A DNA stretch of 64,000 nucleotides from Poecilobothrus nobilitatus (taxonomy: Eukaryota; Arthropoda; Insecta; Diptera; Dolichopodidae), in contig OX352773.1 in the NCBI GenBank assembly GCA_947095535.1, positions 154,870,771 to 154,934,770 of the forward strand, written 5' to 3'. Under the pieces are notes generated by a model, which was not told the origin of the DNA, did not search any database, and was given only the letters and a program-made list of their open reading frames with translations. A program made the position numbers and the translations under genes. Of this stretch, positions 58,956-64,000 are shown piece after piece. Positions within the stretch are counted from its first letter, which is position 1; each line of letters starts with the position of its first letter.

Positions 58956-59695
58956 TTATTACTGATATATTTAGTACCTTTAGGTTTTACTTGCCATTGC
59001 TAAACTTTAATTTTATTACTAAATTTTCAGTATTTAGTTCACTACGAATAATAACGAAATACGAATGATAACGAAAAATAAAACCGAAATAAAAATGTTT
59101 TATCTATTTATATACGGTCCCTAGAAATATGCAATAAATTTGCCAAAAAAAATTAATTTACAATTTTTCATAGTTGCTTAAAAAAACTTGTAGGATAAAT
59201 AAACACGATTTATTCATTTGTTATATATATTATATATAATATAAAAATATATTATGTATTTTCTTTCATAATTCTTCACATGAAAAAAAAAAAATTAATA
59301 CACCTTGATATTCAAAAAATTTCATCATCATTTCCATTATATTGTAACATGAAAAATAATATTTGTACCTTTTTTTGTGTTGAAGGAACACGTGTTGAAT
59401 AAATATTTAACAAAAAAAAAATAATTTGATTTATGGTATCATTATGAGAGCATATGAGATTGATAATTTATTAATCTTTTTAATTTTATCTTTTTATGAT
59501 TGTTCGAAAAAAATGTAATTATTTAATATTGGATTTTCAAATAAAATTATTTTATTATTTCTTTAGATTTTTTTTAATCTTCTTTAAGCTTGGACGTTAC
59601 TGAAAGTGAATGTAATAAAAAGAATAATTCTTTTTCAAAATACTTATTAAAAAATATATTTAAACTTCTCGAAAGTTTTAATTCTAATTATGTTT
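58956..59695. other. AT-rich spacer
   Basis: Nothing recognised. Confidence 0.55.
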
Positions 59696-59697
59696 TT

Positions 59698-60500
59698 AGC
59701 ACATTTCCAAAAAAATAAAAAGTGTGCCTATTAGTTTCACTCTGTCCGTCCGTCTGTTTGTCCGTCTGTTTACAAAACTTCTACACCGTTAAAGATAGAG
59801 AAAAAAACATTTAACCATGGGTAGGTCTCATAAAAAAATTAATTTTGTGGAACAACTTTTTCATGTAGCCCCATCCATTACGGAGCTACAGCTCCTCAAA
59901 CTTTGAAAAAACCATATATTTAAATTCGTATATCTCATGTTCTGCTTAATATTTTTTCAATCTGAAAACGTCATTCAACAGGTATTTTTTTTTAACTTTG
60001 TAAATTAATATCAAAATTATACAATTTTTTTTTTAATTTAGAATTTAAATTTACCGTTATGTGAAAACTAAATTTTGCATGATTTTTCTACCCTCATAAG
60101 TCCGGAACGCTTTTACATAGAGACTTGAAATTTTGAGAGCAGAAAGAACTTTTATAATTAGTATAAGTTTGTTCAGAAAATGTGTTTGGCCCTGTTTAAC
60201 AGCTATTAGGGCTGAAAAATTGAAAATTTGTTATTTTTAAGACACCTGTTACTTAAGCACCTGTAAAAATTTTTCTTCGGCAAGACATAAAAATTAAAGC
60301 TCCAGTAATATATTTTTACGTGTGTTAACGCTTTTTCTTAGTTATATAAGGTTCCGAACTTACAGCGCCTCATAATTCTAGAAAAGTCCTCTTTTCAAAT
60401 TTTTTCTTATTACTAAAATATTTCTTAAATTTTCAAATTTTTGTACAAGTCACAATTCTAAACAGTATTGTCTTTTGGAAATGTGCACTTTTAAAGACAA
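59698..60500 (+). mobile_element. HA repeat, single-unit copy, 3'-clipped
   Basis: 5' palindrome agcacatttcc ... agtgtgcct, then 'ctctgtccgtccgtctg' and 'cttctacaccgttaaagat'. The interior is well conserved ('acgtgtgttaacg' at about 60319). It ends at 'ttttggaaatgtgcacttt', where the final stem-loop is lost. Confidence 0.85.
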
Positions 60501-60504
60501 TTAA

Positions 60505-62600
60505 AGGCAATTTGGAAATTTTTATAATTAGTTTTTAAAAACATTTTGATGAGAAAATTGGAATATTTTTGGAAACGTGAAATCCTTATTTAAAAAATTT
60601 AACTGAGTCTAATCTTGTTAATAAAGTAAATAATTTGCAACTTATAGTGAAGAACTTTTAAGAAAATAGACAATTCTAAACTTTATCCAAATTTTGTATC
60701 AAAATATTTATAAAATTTAATTTATCAACTGGACGTCGACCTTTCAAACAAAAAGCCTCTGGTTCAGTTCATTTCCAACATTAGTGATTTATAACGCAAT
60801 AATTTAAGATGAAATATAATAATAATGAATCTTCAAATAATTAACGCCAGAAGCAAGAATGAATTAACATCAGGAGAATTTCATAAACCGTTTCTAAAAT
60901 CAAAAAAATGAATTAAAGCCAGAAAAAATATTTTTTAAATTTGGTTAATTTTTTTTTCTGACTTTATTTCATATCATTCTGATATTTCTTTTTAATGTAA
61001 AGTTATTTATTCTAAGCAACGGTAAATGTCTTTAGGTTGTATGAGACTAGGTAATAAATAATTTTAGGCTTCCCAAAATTGTTGATTGCGAGATTCTAAG
61101 TTACAAAATTTTGAATTACAAATTTCTATGTTATATAATTAATAAAAAATAGGACTGCCACCTATAAAACCTTAACTAAAGAAAGGCTTTACGCAAAATG
61201 AATCTAAAGCATTAGTTCGTTATATATTCGCTAGGTAATACAAGGTTATTTTTTTTTGCTGGCATTAATTCATGTTTTCTCTTTTTGGATCTTTTTAGTT
61301 TTTTCTGTTTCTTGGTATTAGTTTTTGAACTTGAACTAACGCCAGGAAAAATAATAAAAAATATTTAAAACCAAAGATCCAGTAATAATTAATATCGTAA
61401 TATAATAAATAAATAAATCTTGATGGCGCATAAATATAATTTTATGGTCTTACAATCTTATATAATAGCTACACGTAAACAATAACAACTTAGTACAAAA
61501 AATGATTCCAGAAACTAAAATTTAGTCTAATATGAATAAAAAAGCAACTTAGTTGATGTCCTATTTCGTTAAAAGTTTGAAAAGAAAAGAAAAATAAAAA
61601 TTAATGATATTAACCTTATCTTAAAACTTAATATATACTTTAAAATAGTTTAACTAGACAATAATGACTAACGATATATATATTATGTATACTATATATA
61701 TTCTTTAAGTTGACATAATATATTATTTATTTTTCACATCCACTTCAAATAAATGAAATATTTTCAAAAATCATTCTTTGATCTTTTAAGTACAACCCTT
61801 AACAAACAACAAAAAGATTGTCTATATTATTCAAAAATTGTTAATAATTACATACAAAGAATATTAAATTGGCATATAAATCATATTAATGTAATATAAC
61901 AACAAAGTATAAGTAACTGATATGATCTATAATCTTATTTAACATCAAAAACTAACAATATAAAAGCATCCATATCTTTTCTATTTTGGTCTACCCAATA
62001 AAATTGATTCACAATCATTTCAATTATTGTATGGTTTCAAAAAAATTGATTTTATATGGATTTACATTTTATTAAAAAAGTATTTTAAATTATGGTATTG
62101 GGGTAATGGTAATTTTTGATAAATAATAACCCCAACAAAAAAAATCTATTAAAAAAAGGCATAAAAATTATATATGTATATATCTCGATTTTAAATAAAA
62201 AAACAATCCATTACAAAATAAATGGATTATAACAAACAACAAATATACTAAAAGTTTTTTAGGCGCATCGCCCTATTTTAAATTAATACGAATCAGTGAA
62301 AATATTTTTTTAAAGTACACTTTTTAACAAAAAAGTAATCCTATCATCATCGATAAGTTAACATTAAAATAATTGCATAGACCAAATGGAAATGTAAATT
62401 TATTCTTTAAATTTCATAACAATTAGTATAAATTTGATGGAGGTTTCGGTGTAAATTAGCTGATAACTTTAAATGATTTACTTAAGTGCTAATATCTCTA
62501 AAAAGAATCTGGACAGGATTGTTTTGAATCTGAAAAGACAATCTGGACAGGATTGTCGCTGTTAATAATTTTTATAGAATAATAAAAATTTATTTAACAA
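60505..62600. other. No gene recognised; scattered 'attaacgccag' motif
   Basis: The motif gaattaa(c/a)gccagaaaaa occurs near 60839, 60907 and 61336 and inverted near 61253 ('tgctggcattaattcat'). The spacing of the inverted pair (about 350 bp) could mark a small inverted-terminus element. Confidence 0.45.
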
Positions 62601-62651
62601 ACTCTACATAAAAATATTAAAGCCGAATATTTTCTCTGCCAAGTCATTAAC

Positions 62652-62783
62652 ATGGCTACGGAACCCTTGACTGAGCATATAAAAGATTATATCCTAAAAG
62701 TAAGAGATTGGCAATCAAAAGTAGATTGTACATATTCAAAATGTAAATTGTTTGTAAACTTATTTAGAAATATTAATATATAA
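62652..62783 (+). other. Short open frame of mixed composition, uncertain
   Basis: A 43-codon frame beginning MATEPLTEHIKDYILKV and ending before a TAA. Its composition is less biased than random AT-rich frames, with varied residues (Trp, Cys, Asp, Glu). The frame is also open upstream of the Met for several codons. No family recognised. It may be a chance frame, an exon or an unrecognised relic. Confidence 0.2.
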
Positions 62784-62866
62784 CAATCAATCGAAATGTC
62801 CAGCATATTCAATCTCCCCTTTTGTTAATTTAGTTTCTATAGAAGTCATTTAAGAGATGCTAAATT

Positions 62867-63091
62867 TTAGATTATGGTGCTCAATGGAAAGTGAACTGTT
62901 AACAGACTCATAAAAATTCCGACAGTTATACCGACTGTGCAAAAATAAATGTTTTGTCCTGATTTTATCATATCATGGCCAGTGATAATGAAAAATGTTA
63001 GTCTCAGTATTCTGTTTAGGAAGGTTCGACTCCATTCGCTCCATATTTGGCTCCATCTTACCATCTTTACTACACCATCTATGAATATCAA
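62867..63091 (-). other. Open frame with hydrophobic segments, uncertain
   Basis: A 74-codon minus-strand frame in a locally less AT-rich patch. It contains 'RWSQIWSEWSRTFLNRILRL' and hydrophobic stretches 'TFFIITG' and 'TVGITVGIFMSLLTV'. Upstream on the minus strand, 'ttttgatattcatag' looks like a possible splice acceptor. I recognise no family and no adjoining exon. A chance frame or transposon relic is at least as likely. Confidence 0.22.
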
Positions 63092-63094
63092 AAT

Positions 63095-63508
63095 TAAATA
63101 AATTTTTCAATTAAAATTAAGTGATTTTTAAAAAATATAAAAAGGCTACATAAAAAAAGAATTTCAATTATTATTAGAAAATAAAGATTTACTACTTTTT
63201 ACTATTTATTCAATTTTCAATGTAATTGTTACAAAATCTTATAAAAGTATATAGAAATTTCAATATAATTTTAATAGCACTTACTCTATATTGAGTAATA
63301 TTTTTAAAAATTTATAATTCTTTTATATTTTGTATTATTTTTGCAGTATTTTTTGTAAAAAAAATATAATTGCATTATGAAAAGAAATGTACTTTACTTC
63401 AAGTTTTCCAATAAATTTGCACAGCTGAGATTCAAACAAATCGATAAAATACAATTATTTTAATTCCGTATAAAATTTAAATTACAAGAAAGTAATTGGT
63501 ATATAAAT
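63095..63508. other. AT-rich spacer
   Basis: Nothing recognised. Confidence 0.55.
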
Positions 63509-63510
63509 TG

Positions 63511-63775
63511 AAAGGTTTTTAAAGGAGTACATTTTCAAAACGGCTATACAAGCATTCTGAAATTTTTATTATTTTTTTCTTTTTATGTAGATGAAATTGT
63601 GAAAAATCTTCAATTTTAAGAAAATCCTATATATAATTAAGGATTAACACAATCATGTTCATTTTTATGTATTACTTTAAACAAATTTGGACAGGTGTCT
63701 AAAAATAATAAAAATTTCCAATTTTTTACCCCTAAACATGAATAAGCGCTAAAAGTTTTACAGAGATAACTTTTT
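63511..63775 (-). mobile_element. HA repeat, 3' half relic
   Basis: 'ggtttttaaaggagtacattt' in HA order is followed by 'atcctatatataattaagg', 'ttggacaggtgtctaaaaat' and 'acccctaaacatgaataagc'. Diverged and lacking the 5' half. Confidence 0.55.
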
Positions 63776-63839
63776 CCAATGCTTGTTCTCAATGATTTTC
63801 CTACTTCTAAAATTTCTTTGTTATTACTTTGTGTATTGC

Positions 63840-64000
63840 TTTGTTTTTGCGGCGGTGGTAGGTGAGAATTATCGAAAAACGCTAAAGAGGAACGGTACAA
63901 GCACGAATCACCTATTAACGTGGGGGACTTTAATCCATTAAAAACCACCTACTTTTTTGGTCAAACAATAGGTATTTTTAGTACTATTGTATTGTTTGAG
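63840..64000 (-). pseudogene. Non-LTR 3' region, second copy, cut by window edge
   Basis: The minus strand from 63975 to 63870 matches 15085-14975: 'cctattgtttg', 'tttaatggattaaagtcc', 'cttgtaccgttcctc'. The minus frame reads 'VFNGLKSPTLIGDSCLYRSS', against 'VFSGLKSNTLM' and 'CLYSSSPASF' in the other copy. Whether this is the extreme C-terminus or the 3' UTR is unclear. The rest of the element would lie beyond 64000. Confidence 0.6.

Noticed and set aside
60725..60790. Possible tRNA-like segment with 'ctggttcagttc'
   Set aside because: No matching A box at a plausible distance and no similarity to the SINE heads.

Overview
This window reads as gene-poor, very AT-rich animal DNA; I would guess GC in the low-to-mid twenties per cent, by eye and not computed. 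It is full of homopolymer A/T tracts, and nearly every stretch with higher GC or complexity is a transposable-element copy or relic. The organism is most likely an insect, probably a fly. That is an inference from repeats with the same order of parts as Drosophila INE-1/DINE-1 elements, from tRNA-derived SINEs with A-tails, and from decayed insect-type non-LTR and piggyBac sequences. I found no intact protein-coding gene, no convincing exon chain, no genuine tRNA or rRNA gene and no CRISPR array. The window is best read as a large intron or intergenic/heterochromatic segment.

Layout. 1-7.2 kb: family HA (1674-2735, 3553-4290, 6865-7172) and family HB (3070-4526, 5411-5782), with one HA copy apparently nested in an HB copy. 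8.2-9.0 kb: degenerate minisatellite. 9.6-10.5 kb: another HA. 12.4-13.2 and 16.1-16.6 kb: HB copies in opposite orientations, with a decayed non-LTR ORF2 C-terminus between them (14975-15502). 16.7-17.8 kb: a roughly 1.1-kb imperfect palindrome with a SINE in one arm. 18.65-19.33 kb: a 680-bp element with inverted termini and 85-bp internal tandem units. 20-27 kb: SINEs of two families that share a tRNA-like head, plus a separate tRNA-like relic. 27-32 kb: featureless. 32.4-33.9 kb: a non-LTR reverse-transcriptase relic (minus strand) broken by AAT/AAC microsatellite blocks. 35.4-36.1 kb: a piggyBac transposase C-terminal relic cut by a SINE with a clear target-site duplication. 36-46 kb: more HA copies, one carrying a SINE. 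46.8-48.3 kb: an array of about nine to ten 146-bp units with a Helentron-like terminus (family HC). 49-55 kb: three HA copies. 57-59 kb: SINEs, two of them inside a decayed non-LTR RNase H region. 59.7-60.5 and 63.5 kb: HA copies. 63.84-64.0 kb: a second copy of the 15-kb non-LTR 3' region, running off the window edge.

How the parts relate. HA, HB and HC share one architecture: a short motif near one end reappears inverted near the other end, followed immediately by a small stem-loop. HA and HB also carry a purine/pyrimidine 'gtccgtccg'-type block near the 5' end. This is the architecture described for Helentron-derived non-autonomous elements (INE-1/DINE-1). HA looks like a family I cannot name, with eleven full or partial copies plus one solo end. 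The SINEs are the youngest clear layer: they interrupt HA, the palindrome, piggyBac and non-LTR copies, and several keep 11-15 bp target duplications.
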